DNA of 64,000 nucleotides, taken from assembly GCF_030272615.1 (NCBI RefSeq), contig NC_081413.1, positions 336,016,302-336,080,301 on the forward strand, in the 5' to 3' direction. The DNA comes from Cryptomeria japonica. Taxonomy: Eukaryota; Streptophyta; Pinopsida; Cupressales; Cupressaceae. The translations under genes were made by a program, and so were the position numbers. Positions 37,841-50,853 of this stretch are shown piece by piece (within the stretch, counting starts at the first letter, position 1; each line of letters begins with the position of its first letter). The notes beneath the pieces were generated by a model. The model did not search any database. It was not told the origin of the DNA and saw only the letters and a program-made list of their open reading frames with translations.

Positions 37841-38125
37841 AATCTTACATACCTGGGAGTCTTATGACTTTCTTGATTTCTGGACTCTTGAGCTCTTTCT
37901 TCTACACTAGCACCTGCACCTTATCCTTCATTCGTAGGCTTTTCCGAAACAATCTGAATTTGATTCTGGGTCTACACTTGCTTTCCTTTATCTGAACTAA
38001 CATCCTAATAATCTGAATCATATCTGCAAGATTTGATTTGTCTTTCATTGCATTCATCAACTTTCACATTAGCACTCTCAACTATCTTCCTCAATCTCTT
38101 GTTATAACACCGGTAAGCCTTGCTT

Positions 38126-38437
38126 TTAGTAGAATAACCAAGAAACAATTTCTTCATCACATCTAGCATCAAATTTTCCTAAATCTTCATCTCTTCTAAT
38201 ATAGCATTTACTTCCAAAAATTTTAAAATATCTAACTATAGGAGCATGACCAAACCATAAGTCATAAGGAGTCTTACCGGTATCACCTTTGATATGCTCC
38301 TGGTTAAGAGTATACACAACAATACTCACAACTTATCTCTAGTTGATATGCGGAACATTTCCTTCAATCATCATGGTTCTAGCAGCTTCCTAAATTGTCA
38401 TGTTCTTCCTCTCCACATCACCATTCTGTTGAGGGGT
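38126..38437 (-). pseudogene. Copia integrase, 3' part
   Basis: It starts directly at the inserted LTR (38438) with the codons for TPQQNGDVERKN, the catalytic-glutamate region of copia integrase. It continues to KTPYDLWFGHAPIVRYFKIFGSKCYI, the GKTPYE/FKVFG block before RT. The first half of this domain lies 5.5 kb away at 43936-44400. Confidence 0.9.
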
Positions 38438-38566
38438 CTGCGTGTAGTAACCCACTTACTTAATCCAAAAACTCAACTAATTTTCTTTTTTTTTAATGTA
38501 TAAAAATATTGATTTCTTATTCTTACTTATTCTTATTTATTTTTGATTCAATCACATACTCAGGTA

Positions 38567-38730
38567 CATCTATCCAAACGAGATAGGCATCCATCCAACC
38601 AGGATGGGCATCTAACCATACGGGTTAGGCATCTATCCATACGGGACTAGACATCTAACCATACGGGTTAGGCATCTAGCCATATGGGTTAGGAATATGT
38701 CCATACGGGACAAGAGGTTTCATCTATCCA
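38567..38730 (+). repeat. 21-22-bp tandem repeat, about seven units
   Basis: Consecutive units follow GGCATCTA(A/T)CCATACGGG(T/A)(T/C)TA with changes. Four inner units are nearly identical. A related phrase occurs at 38730-38765. Confidence 0.8.
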
Positions 38731-41700
38731 ATCTGGGATAGGCATCTATTCATAAGAATAGGATATGCTCTAGCCAGAGACTTTAGACTCATCGGGACCA
38801 TCCGGGTCCTAAGCCACTCTCTAAAGACTACACTCCCCTACTAGGAGTGCACCGAGGTCATCGTCCTTAGGAGTATAAAAAATAATTACATTAACAAGCT
38901 TGAGTTCTGCCTCGGAATTCAGCCTAAAGCCTCGAGAAGTCAAGCGAACTCATACGGGATTACTTCTGAGTATGCATTGAATTAATTTTAACATTTCAAT
39001 TATTATTTGCACCATTTGATTTAAAAGATCAAGGAGCTTCAAGAACCAACTACTCACCCATAACCAAATCCTAACCCCCATCCCCGAACGCCTGAGTACA
39101 AGGGACAACTCCATCCCTAGACTGCCTACATACCCGTTTCGGCATAGGATCAAGGCGTAAAGTATGTAGTTCTGGTTTCTAACTATGGTTTAATGTAAAT
39201 TGTTTGGTGGGTACGCAACCCTTTCTAGGGTCAATGTCTCAGACAGTTTCTCTGCGGTTGCTACCCACGATGGTAGCTCTATAGCAAAAAGGCTCAAGGT
39301 GACCTCATGCTTGTGGCCTAAAACAACTAGGTCCTATTTTCTATTAAATACGTCACCCTTAATCCATTATCATACTTTGAAAAAAAATCATCAAGATAGA
39401 TAAATTCCAAATTATCACACACCGCCAAACCCTAATGGGGTTTTCTAAGGTTTAATTGAGCGTATGTAAATTCATTTAAAAATTAATCTTTTTAGATTAT
39501 CGATCCAAGGGGGATTACCCGCCCCTTGGATTTTAGCTTCCAAATGACCCTTATTTCTCCCCGGCGATTTAGAGGGACGATGCCACAGACATCATTATTG
39601 CAGCTTTATTAGGAGTTAAGTGCAGTAGTTCAACACGATGGCATTACCCGTAAGTGTGACCCAAAGGCACCATAGATACCGAACGCCGCTAATTTTTGGT
39701 TTCAACTCCTCTTGTTTAGTTATCTAACTAGGAATTTAACTTTGAATTCATGAATCCTAAAAGAAGCAATATACCAATACAATTATGAAAAAGAAACTAT
39801 TATATACAAGGAATTATCGCTTGAATTTAAAAACTAAACTATGAATTTTACGTAATTGAAAGAAACATAAACAAATCGACTACTTGGAATAGTATTTTCT
39901 CCGAAGGAAAGTTATGATAATTAAAAATTCGAAAACTTAAACTAAATACATGAAATTACTAATTGCTTGGAAACCATGATACTTTCAAAGATAACCTATG
40001 AAAAAGATTTGAATTACTTGCAAGATATAATTGTTTTGGACAAACCATTACATAATAAGTATGAATCCTAGTACTGATTTGCTTGAAAAAAATTAAATGA
40101 TTGAATAGCAAGAATTTGGAAATGAATTTTAACACCTACTTGTTTGAAGTGAAAAGTACTTAATAATAATCCCAACTAATTCTCCCATATGAAGTAATAC
40201 AAATTTCATCTACAAATGATAACACTACTTTAAATGTGAATCCTAATACTTGAAAGGTACTAAATTGCTTGAAATAGAATTTAAATTATCAAATAATTAT
40301 ATTTTGGAAATGAATTTAATACTCACTTGTTGAAGGGAAAAGGAAACAACTATTCAACAATAAGCTTCAAATTAACCACATTATTCTTAGTTACTAATTG
40401 TTTGAAAAAGAGATTAGACACGAGTGTAAACACTTGCTAGTTAACCAAGTAAATAATACTAAGTTTCCTAATAAACAATTTCAATCAATAAACTTCTAGT
40501 TGCTTTTGAACTAATACCTTTGCAAGATTATAAAGTGATAACTAATTACTCCTTCCACTTGAAGTAACGTTAACTTTATTGTTGGATACATTCTACAAAT
40601 AATAGTTCTTTATCAATTTCAAATACTTCAAAGGGAGCTAATGTTTGCTCCTTAAATTACCCTCAATTAGAATTGTTATTTAATTTTCTAAGTGATCACG
40701 GAATAGGTTTCTTGAAACTCATTTGCTAAAACAATTTCGGTTTTGAATAAACTCTCTTTGCATCCTAATTAATACTATTACCATATGAATATTTAACTAT
40801 GCAATTTACCTCTAATTTTAATGTTAATTAAATTTATCCTTACTAATTACTTGTATTATTAAGTGTAACTTTTCCTTTTTACTAGTCTTGTGTTTCTTTT
40901 AGCTAGAAGGTAAATGGTTTTAACTATTAAAAGAAGTGACTATTCGCAATGCTTTATATACTCATATCTTGGAATCTAATAAAGAAACAAATCAAATAAT
41001 CAACCTTTCAAATTGAGGCAAAAATTTGTCTAACATTAACTCATATTGCTGAAATACCTAAAAGGGTTACTATGAATCTAAACACATCTACTTGTTAGGT
41101 AAACTCCTTTAACATTTGATGCTTGTACTAATTGAAATATACAAAAGATAGTTTGGAGTCCAAAAATTAAAAATAAATAAATAAAGAACTTAGATATTTG
41201 AAATGTATTAAATGTCTTGGGAAAATCTACTTACTACTAGGTACAATTTGAGACTAAATAGAGACACTTGAAGAAGAAAAAAAAAATACTATAGAATAAG
41301 TGTATCATTAGTGAAATATCATTTTTCCCCCTAAGGGATTAATCACCTCTTAAATTTTTCTTTAATAAACAAACTTTACTATACACTAAAGAATAAATCT
41401 CTTCTTATAAGAGTAGGTTATAAATTAAAGTTCAACTATATTGACATAAATAAATTTTAATTACCAAATTCTAATGAATAAATTTTAACTAAATAAACCC
41501 CTTAGTATATATACATAAAATAAATTTTAATTGTAAATCCTAATTGTATTTTACTTTTAATAAGGCCAAAATTCATTCATTCAACAATTAATAAATTATA
41601 ATTTAATTCACTCAACTCGAATCAATGCAAATCAATTTAACATTAACAAGATGTTATTTATAATCAATTAGTACCAATTTTAAGAAAACATATACCAATA

Positions 41701-41999
41701 TTATTTTATATCCTAAATTTATTATAGTCAACTATATATAATATATCAATTATATTAATAATTTATTAATAACTAAATTAAAAACAAGATTATAAAAATA
41801 ACAGCAGTAATAACAATTGATATAACATGGATACTTATATTTTTTTTTAATGTATTTATCTATATATATTGATTTGATCTGAGTTTATAAAAAAAAAAAC
41901 AGAGATATACTTGGGAATTAAATAATATATTCACTAAAAGATATAATTAATTCATAGAGAACAATAAGTGAAAGAAAATAAATAAGTAAATAAATAAAT

Positions 42000-42490
42000 T
42001 TATCTCTGATGCATTCTAAGATGGGTAAAAGAAAAAATTTAAGTTTGTCAGAGAAGTGATATTATTCAAGGAGAAAGAAAAACACATGTTCCCAGGGAGC
42101 TGCAAATTTTTCTGAATAGATGAACAAGTATATGTTCATAGAAAAATAATTAAATTAATTCGCAGAAAGAGTAAAATTTATTTACAGGGAAGGAAAGATT
42201 ATATTCACAGATGTTTACACAGAGGAACAATTTTATGCTTTATGCTCACAAAAAGAGTAAAACAAGATCTATACACAAATGAATAAATTTATATTCACAG
42301 AGAATATTTATTCACGGAAAAATAATAAATAAGAGAAGTAATATTTATACACAAGTAATCATATGCTCACAGAAATAAGTTTATTCACATGAAAGTAATA
42401 AAATAAATAAATTAAGGATTTATACACAGATGATCAACATATATTCACAGAAAGATAAGTTTATTCACATGGAGATAATTACATATGGAA
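42000..42490. repeat. Dispersed TTCACAGA / TACACA motif cluster
   Basis: The short phrases ATTCACAGA, TATACACA(A/G) and GCTCACA(G/A)A alternate at least fifteen times over about 490 bp with variable AT-rich spacers, giving a degenerate low-period repeat inside the giant LTR. Confidence 0.6.
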
Positions 42491-43672
42491 AATAAGATTT
42501 ATTTTTTTTACAAAGATCTTTTCTAGATTTTAAAATTCAAGAAAGCAAAAGCAAAGATTTGATTTTTCTTTCTTTTTCTCTAAAACAGATTAAATATATA
42601 AAAAGAACATTCATATGCATTTTTTTGAAAAAGAACTTTTATCTGTGCATTACTTTTTTTTATTTAGTTATTTTTATTTATAATGAAAGTAGATTTTCTT
42701 TTGATTAATCTTTCTAAACAATTAAGATGAGCACTTTTTTTTTTATATATAAATGAAGATTCCAGAGAGATAAAATCTATATATAAAAAAAAATACAAAT
42801 TTTTCACATGTAAATGAGAGAATGCAAGGGACGAGAACCTGGATTGTCGAAGCTTGATGTTGATTCCAATCTTCCAGCTATCCTTCTTAGATCCTTCCTT
42901 GTAGCTTCATGAAAAATTCTTCAACCAAACTTAAAAGAAACCTACTATACAAGTGACTACCAAAATCTACTTCTACCAACAAGAACAAGAACTCTAGAAA
43001 ATTTCTTTCCATTCCCAAACTATGAACTCTTTTTTTGAAAGATTTGCATACATTATATAGAAAAGATGCACCAATTCCACTATCAAGATAATTAATTGAA
43101 AATGGAGGTTCTTTTCTAAAATTGGTTTCATGCAAAATTGATTGATCACTTGGTGGAGGAGTTACATGCAAGAATATGCAATTTGAATTTTACCTCTAGA
43201 AGCTTCTATTTCCTCCTACGACATGTGCTAAATTAACATATTGAGAAAATAAGAATTTTCAAAATTAATTTCATGCAAAATGATTGTTGTCATAGTGGGG
43301 GTTACACTTGACCATGCATTTGAAACTCAAATTTGAATTCTCCCCCAAAAATGCATTTTGTAACTCCTTTGTCATAAAAATGCCATGAATAGAGTTATTC
43401 TTGTCATAGAATAATTTTGTAACTCCCATGTCATATATTTGCTAAATATAATATTTATTCTTTAATATTTTAAATTTTAAATTTATTTTCTAGAATCTTC
43501 TTATTTCTCCTACACCATGTGCTCAATTAGGATATTGAGAAAATAAGCAATTTTCAAATAAATTATGACCTCATGTGTGTGTCACCACTTAAATTCCTTT
43601 TTATTTAAAAACTTCAACCTCATTTCAATTTATCTTTTCTTTCTAACATTACTCATAAAATTAATATTATAA

Positions 43673-43890
<218 letters not shown>

Positions 43891-43935
43891 ATAACAAGTC
43901 ATATCAAGGTCCAAAAAGAGGGTTATGACACTGCG

Positions 43936-44400
43936 GAGAAGATAACTGTCTCTTCACCCCATGCTCTTCACAAAATGCATTGAACTCACTGGAAGTGAAT
44001 TCACCACCTCTGTCAGATCTCAGACACTTCAGCTTCAACCCAGTCTCAGCCTCAACCATAGCTTTGAAAATATTGAACTTCTCCAATGCTTCAAATTTAT
44101 CCCTTAAGAAAGTAACCCACGTCATTCTTGAATAGTCATCAATCAACAACATGAAATACATGTCTCCCTACAAGCTTCTCACTCTAGAAGGACCACACAA
44201 ATCAATATGCACAAGATCCAATAATCCATTAGAACATAAATGTTTTCTCTTGAAAGTAACTCGTGTATGCTTCCCTAACTGACATTCCTTACATATTGGA
44301 TTAGAAGGCTTTACCAACTTAGGCATATCTCTTACTGCTTGAGTAGAAATTATCTTAACCATGCAATCAAAATTTACATGACACATCCTTCTATGTCATA
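43936..44400 (-). pseudogene. Copia integrase, 5' part
   Basis: The zinc-binding/pre-integrase part reads MCHVNFDCM, then CKECQLGKHTR. The core has LVHIDLCGPSRVRS, MYFMLLIDDYSRMTWV and LRSDRGGEFTS, giving two catalytic aspartates. It ends CEEHGVKRQLSSPQ at 43936, where the giant LTR begins. The glutamate-containing part is at 38437. A stop separates the two open pieces near 44165. Confidence 0.92.
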
Positions 44401-44563
44401 ACCAACTTTCATCAACCTAGGAAATCAAACAACTCTTACCACCAGCATTCAATTAAAAGATATTACCTTTAGTCTTAGTACCTGATGCAATCTCAATTCT
44501 GGAACCACTCAAGATTTTACACTTGTCATTCTTGAATTAAAAAACATATCCCTTGTCAACCAT

Positions 44564-44878
44564 CTATCCAACACTCAAAAAATTATGCTTTAAACCTTCA
44601 ACATATAAGACATCATCAATATTATGCTTACCATCAAGAGAAATAGAACCTCTACCATGGATTATACCAGCTTTATCATCACCAAATCTTACTACACCAC
44701 CATCATACTTTTCCATACTCACAAACTTACTCTTATCATCTATCATATGATGAGAACAACCACTGTCAATAACCCATTCATCTTTCTCTTCAACTTTAGC
44801 AGTCAATGCTTTCTCCTCATTAATGCAGCTTGTAGAATCAATAGTCATCGGAACATCTTCCTTGATAGCAATAAACAA
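44564..44878 (-). pseudogene. Copia aspartic protease
   Basis: WVIDSGCSHHM at about 44765 is the copia protease active site (DSG kept), followed by VRFGDDKAGIIHGRGSISL and VLYVEGLKHNFLSVG, the usual end. The frame joins gag upstream after a stop at 44879. Confidence 0.92.
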
Positions 44879-45848
44879 TCACTCATCTTCTGAATTTCCT
44901 TTCTTAGACTCATCATCTGTCACACCTTCATCAGCAGCATAATAACACTTCTTTTGATACTTAAACTTGTAAGGCTTAAATTGCTTCTTAGGAACTCTTT
45001 CTAAACACCTTGAAGCAAAATGTCCTATCTTATTACATGAAAAGCATTTAAGAGGCAATTTTCCTTCATACTTACCGACGCCTTTAGGCAATCTTCTAGT
45101 AATCAGGGGTTCAAGATCCTCAAGCTCTTTTTCTTCTTCTTCAAGTTCTCTCAACTCCTTCTCATATTTGCACACCCTTGTAGAACTTTCTCCCAGATCA
45201 TATTTTTGCTTCCTAGATACAGTAGATTTGAATGCAGATTCATATTTAGGAAGAGATTCACCAAATCCGCTCAACTCAAAGGTAGCGAGCTTTCCAATCA
45301 GCATGTCTCTAGTCACATCAGTAATCATCTGAATCTCCTCAATAGCAGCAACTTATTGTTTGTAAGCAGGAGGAAAGGATATCAACACCTTAGCTACAAT
45401 CTCTAATTCTTCCAATACTACACTGGCACATCTAATATTCAACACAAGCTCATTCACTTTCTACATAAAAGGAGGTAATATTCTCATCTATGCCCATCCT
45501 CGACATCTCGTATTTTCCCTTTGGGCTCTACAACTTAGCAACTTTCACATGACTGACACCTTCATACAAAGTCTCAATCTTCTTCCAGATCTCATGAGCG
45601 GTCTACAAATCCATCACATTACTCATCTCAAAATCAGTCAAGGCACTCAACAATGCTTCCTTCGCCCTAATACTGAAATCAGTTTCCTTTATCTCATTCG
45701 AAGATGTAGGACCATCATGAGGAACATTATACAAATTCTTAGTAATCTTCATCGATGCATCTCAAGTAACACTCCATCCAGTTGTTTCAAAGAGAGTAGT
45801 TGTTCCATCAAATCTCAGACTATCCTTCTTGTAAGTATAGGTTGCCAT
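44879..45848 (-). pseudogene. Copia gag
   Basis: The start ATG is at 45848 (MATYTYKKDSLRFDGT), about 45 bp after the PBS. The capsid-like region contains EIWKKIETLYEG, with stops near 45765 and 45605. The 3' part is open (44879-45328) and has the CCHC zinc knuckle CFSCNKIGHFASRC with all four ligands, followed by an acidic tail. Disabled by several stops. Confidence 0.88.
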
Positions 45849-45890
45849 CCCGAATCACCTCAAGTAGTCAAGCTTCTTTCGGAGGATCTA

Positions 45891-45904
45891 GCTTTGATAC
45901 CAAT
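45891..45904 (-). other. Primer binding site, tRNA-Met type
   Basis: Minus-strand TTGGTATCAAAGC directly abuts the LTR end (…CCAACA at 45905). It matches plant initiator tRNA-Met with one change. Confidence 0.9.
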
Positions 45905-47206
45905 TGTTGGAAAAAAGGCAATAGACTAAGAGGGGGGGTGAATCATTTTGCACAAAAACTTTACTCAACTTAAACACCAATTCAGATCTGATAGATAATA
46001 ATGAAAGCATAAATCAACACCACATCAACAACACACATAACACCAAGATTTTTGACGTGGAAAACCCGGTTAAGGGAAAAACCACAGTGGGAACCTACCC
46101 ATAGTATGATCATACCTTGTTAGAAGTATATGAGATATTACAATGGGGAATGCACATGCATTTAAGCACATTGCCTAGAGCTCACTGCTCAAACACAATA
46201 CCAAAGAGGGCTACAACCCTTGGGAAGACTCACTATCTTACAAAAATATTTAGATTATATCTGGAAGATCATGAATTGATAGAATAGCATCTCCTCATTC
46301 CTGGTTAAAGTTCTAGTTAAGCTCATATACTACTTTGCTACACTTCTTCACACTTCTTCTCTGCTATCGAAAGATTAAAGCATTATTCACTCATTACACA
46401 CACTCATTGATATCGCAGACACGTGTGCAACAAGATATTAGATCAATTTATACATATCATCAACCTATATTTCAAGGTCAACTCAACCCACAACACAAAT
46501 TACAAAATATAACCATACACGCAACATACTTACATGCAGACCAAAACAATGTCGGCTAAGACATAGTCTGGACCCAAATCAACTCCTTGAACATGAAACA
46601 CCTCCAAGAATTACGCCTCGAACATCCTCAACGTGCTACAATCAACATGTTGGCCAAGAACATGAAGAACACCACCAGAATAAGGAAAATCAATAATAAC
46701 GCACACAACGATCCATCCAGACCATCAGCACAAATAGGACATGATCTAGAAACATCCACAAGCAACATGAATTACCGAACCTTAAGAATACTAACTGAAC
46801 TGACTGTCAAACTGAAAGATTCACTTATGGACCTCCAAATCATGAACCATCTAAATTGAGGACACACTAGAATGTCCCAAACACACTGCCAAATCCGCAA
46901 ACCAAGATATTGCAATTCCAAAGCAATGCGAAGCAAAAACCAGTACATTGATCAACACTGAACATCTGAAAAACCAACATCAATACCGGACCTCATAACC
47001 CAAACAAATCACCATGCGGAGCACTGAAAATTCGTTTGAATCAACTAGAGATACTTATCACAAAACCCTTTAATCCACAACAACTCATCTGCAACACTAA
47101 CCAAACAAACTTACTTAATCTAATTGCAACACTAAAGCACACAAAGGAATATGTTGACATCAATGACAACAACACATTCCAATAAACTTCTCAACAATAT
47201 CCAACA
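45905..47206 (-). repeat. 5' LTR of the copia element
   Basis: Partner of 34526-35871. The ends are TGTTGG and CCAACA. Confidence 0.93.
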
Positions 47207-47330
47207 AATGTAAGGATGTAACATGGTTAGCTAGCATTTAATATAGGAAGGCATGATGCCTCCATAATAATAGTAACTCTAAGAATATGATATCGCAAAG
47301 TATAATAAAAAATTAAGCTCTAGCATGACA
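47207..47330 (+). repeat. 58-bp tandem repeat, right part
   Basis: 47207-47254 is the remaining 48 bp of the unit interrupted at 34520. Another unit starts at 47255 (GATGCCTCC) and decays. Confidence 0.75.
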
Positions 47331-47775
47331 TAACAAGCTAAGATCAACAAGGAATTCTAGAAGTATGTATTATCAATGTACGATCAATATGTAAATGTTT
47401 AAGAAGAAAGATGTATCAACATAAGATCCATTTTCAAGATCTAGTAACTATGATTTTTCAATGTAAGATCATTATAGAATCTCTAATAAGAATGATAAAC
47501 AATATGAGATTGATAGGAAATGCATAGTGATGACAAAACTAATGAAAAAGCATAAAAACAAAGCAAGAAATAGATTTATAAAAGAGAAACGGCTATAAAA
47601 GTATTAATAAGAAAAAAATGATAAGAAAAAGAAAGCGAAATAAAATCATAAGGTATAGGTAAGTAAAACTAAGCATAGAGAGTGCAGACAACAATAAGAA
47701 ACCAAAACCAAAAAGATCCCCAAATTGGGGGAGGATAATCTTGGAAACAAATATAGAAGGTGAAATGAGTAGAAA
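47331..47775. other. Unassigned A-rich DNA
   Basis: No gene. A-rich, with repeated (A)AGATC and AAGAAA phrases, leading to the LTR element at 47776. Confidence 0.4.
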
Positions 47776-49923
47776 TGTAACAACCCACCCTTTTTTGTAA
47801 TATAAAGACAAATATGCAATGTATTCAACACTTTTTTATCACCTAGATCCTAGAGTGGACAAGGTGAGAAAATGTGGTGTTTCCAACCAAACAAATAATG
47901 TAAATGAATGCAATTATAAATAATATGGTGGAAATTCAAACATAACACATAGACAAAAGAGCCAACCTAACCAACATCTCTTTGATGGATTTCATAAATG
48001 ACACACAAGTAAAAAAGTTAGCATTAGCTCTTTAGCAGATTGCATGCATACAATGCAAGCCACTATAAGAATGTTTAAGTTGTATACAGACCAAATGGGT
48101 ATTAATGTCAAATTGTTCAATGTGAAAATGGGTTGAATGAAATACTAAGTTGATTAGTGGTAAAATGTCTAATCTTATAATATGAAATGCATTACAAATT
48201 AATAATTCATGAAGTAAATTATTCTCATTAAAATTGATATATTATAAAATCGAACTACAACAATATCCAAATAAGGCCAATTAAGTTTGATTAACAATAT
48301 AATCATGTGACTACTGAAGAATACCTTATAAGGGTGATGTAAGGGGATGATTTTGGTCTAATAACACTCTAATACTACTATCACACTATCAAATCAACTC
48401 TAATAAAAACTAAAACATGTTGTAAACACAACTATATCTTAAAGTAACAACCTCAAAATGAAGGAAACATGCCCCAAATTGAAACACATAGATTCATCCA
48501 AAACTTAAATATAACATTGTGAAATCCCTCTATGATTGATAATTATTGAATAATGGGTCTAACCATCACAAATAACACTCTAAAATCTTGCAAAGAGTAT
48601 GCCCAACACACTACTCAACATACATAAACTAAAAACTACTCCAAAACAGACTAAAACTAAACTCAAAGCACCATGAAAACAATGGACATCAAACATATGA
48701 GAAATCAATTACTTTTTAGGTTTGAAATTGAACTCATTGTTTCTAGTACAACAAGTATATTAGACAAAATCCACATAAATCACTAAAAATAACAAACCCC
48801 AACTCCCCAAAAAGTATGAGAATCTATACTACTAAAACAAATTATATACTAATCCCAAACACATGAAAATCCCAGGTTGACAGATTGGGATAATACTCAA
48901 ATCAGCTAGAAGTTTGAAATACAATATTTATGCTTACAGTATAATAGGCACAACTACTATAAAATTCTTAGAGATCACAAAAGTTCACCTTATTTTTCTT
49001 GGTTTTAAGAAGATGACTCTTTCAATCACTTCACAGGCCTACAAACTTCTTAAATTTGTATCATAAATCCTTTCATGTCAAAAAAACAATCAAAGCACAT
49101 CTAAAATCTCCATTGAAACACAACTTAAAATATAACTTAACCTTATAGAACAAATTTGAATATCCTTACTTTCAACACCAAGGCAATCTTTGTATGAAAT
49201 TGATCCAATGGATGTTGAGGTTTTTTGTCCTCAAAACCCAATATCTTATGCACACATGTGACTTCTAGATGCAATCATTTTTCCCAACGAAGAGGGGTTT
49301 TATCCCTAAAACTAGTATTTCAAGATTTCTTTGTCCTCGGTAAATTTGAGAACTCGTGTTCTTACTCAAAGCAAATAGACAATACAATATTCAATCTAAT
49401 CTTTCTTCTTTATGCAACTCTTTCTTAATTAAGCACTTTTAGAGAAACTTTAGGACAATCAAATTAAAAAAATCACTTTATTTTTTAATTGTTGATTTCA
49501 ATGTCACTCTTAAACAATAAATTTTTAAGTCATTTATACCCCATTCCTAGTGCTAACATCTTTTGACCCTCTTTTAAAAAAAAAAATTTAAGCCACCCTT
49601 ATTTAATATAAATAAATAAGTAAACATAATGTTCCTTTCTAATATAAATTCATCTTAAGACAAGTTGAACTATTTATTATATATTTTATCCTTGCATCCC
49701 AAAGTCTTAGGAAAGTTGGTGCTCTCTAGGGATGTTGGAAATATCCAACAAGTGTGGAATGCTTCTTGAAAGTCGGTTCTACACTTGAAAAATATATTGT
49801 ATTCGTTTTGATGCTTGGAACACTCTACCATTATTAGAAAATTATTTCGATAAAATTGATTCTCTCCAAGAATCTTGAAACTTTCCATGAATGTTGAAAT
49901 GGATCAAAAAGAAGAACATTACA
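47776..49923 (-). repeat. 3' LTR of the third LTR element (2148 bp)
   Basis: Ends TGTAACAACCC and GAACATTACA. About 860 bp of its right half (about 48630-49500) have no counterpart in the other LTR. Confidence 0.8.
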
Positions 49924-49950
49924 AATCATCCTTCCCAAAATCGCTTGTCC
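49924..49950 (-). other. Polypurine-like tract
   Basis: The minus strand reads GACAAGCGATTTTGGGAAGG just before the LTR start, the usual end of gypsy-type internal regions (compare GAGGACAAGCGATTTT...). This sets the orientation. Confidence 0.65.
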
Positions 49951-50853
49951 TCAAGCGATTCATTTTCAACCACTATTCATTCCTTGAATAATCAATGTGG
50001 CTCTAAGATCCCAAGTCAATCTAAGAGGTTTGTGAGTTCTATTTGATATACTATGTTGTTTTGCACCTACATAATTAGCCTCCTAAAAGTACAACAATAT
50101 TTTACAAGAATTTGGTATATCCTCTAGAAAATGGTTTTCTCTACCATGTTCTTGTTGCACAAATCTAATAAAATTTGATAAATTTGTGCAATTATTATTT
50201 TTTCACTATGAAAACTTCTACATAATAGTCACAATTGTGCAAAAATTTACTATCTTGAGTTATTCTCAAAGACAAATTACTAAATCCACAACACATACCT
50301 TCGTAAGATGATCTTCATTAATAATTTTCTTGACTACTCCTTCCAAGATAGGGCTCAAATCAGATTTTTTACTAGCTGAAAATAAATATAGACAATTTTT
50401 TCCATCCAAATTGAGGCTATGTTGACTGAAATATGCATTATATTCAGCTGAAAATTTGTTTTCCATCATTCTCTAATGCAATCATAACCTCAAGAAGATT
50501 AAATTCATTGCTACTCAAGTCTAAAACTTTCATCTTAAAAATTTATTTTATCAAGTTTAGCAATCTAGTAGTGGAAGAGTAGCAACAAAAATTAATTCTC
50601 CTTGCACTAGTAAGAAATATAAGCATTTTAATGACTAAAAAAACCATTCTAATGTTTAAAATTCCTGCCCAAAATTCATTAATTAAAAAATGGTTCATTC
50701 ATTGACTAAAATTACTTGTCAATCTACCTAAATGTATATAACTAAAGTCAAGTGATGGTTGATTGGGATGATAACAATTGCACAAAATTTGAAATTGGAA
50801 CCCATGATCCTACATAGTATATTCCTTTTGTCACCATAAACCTCCAACAAAAT

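Noticed and set aside
38567..38730. CRISPR-like array
   Set aside because: Units are contiguous with no unique spacers, and the setting is a plant retrotransposon.
42887..43171. Minus-strand ORF of 94 codons in the giant LTR
   Set aside because: No start context, domain or repeat of the pattern; consistent with chance.
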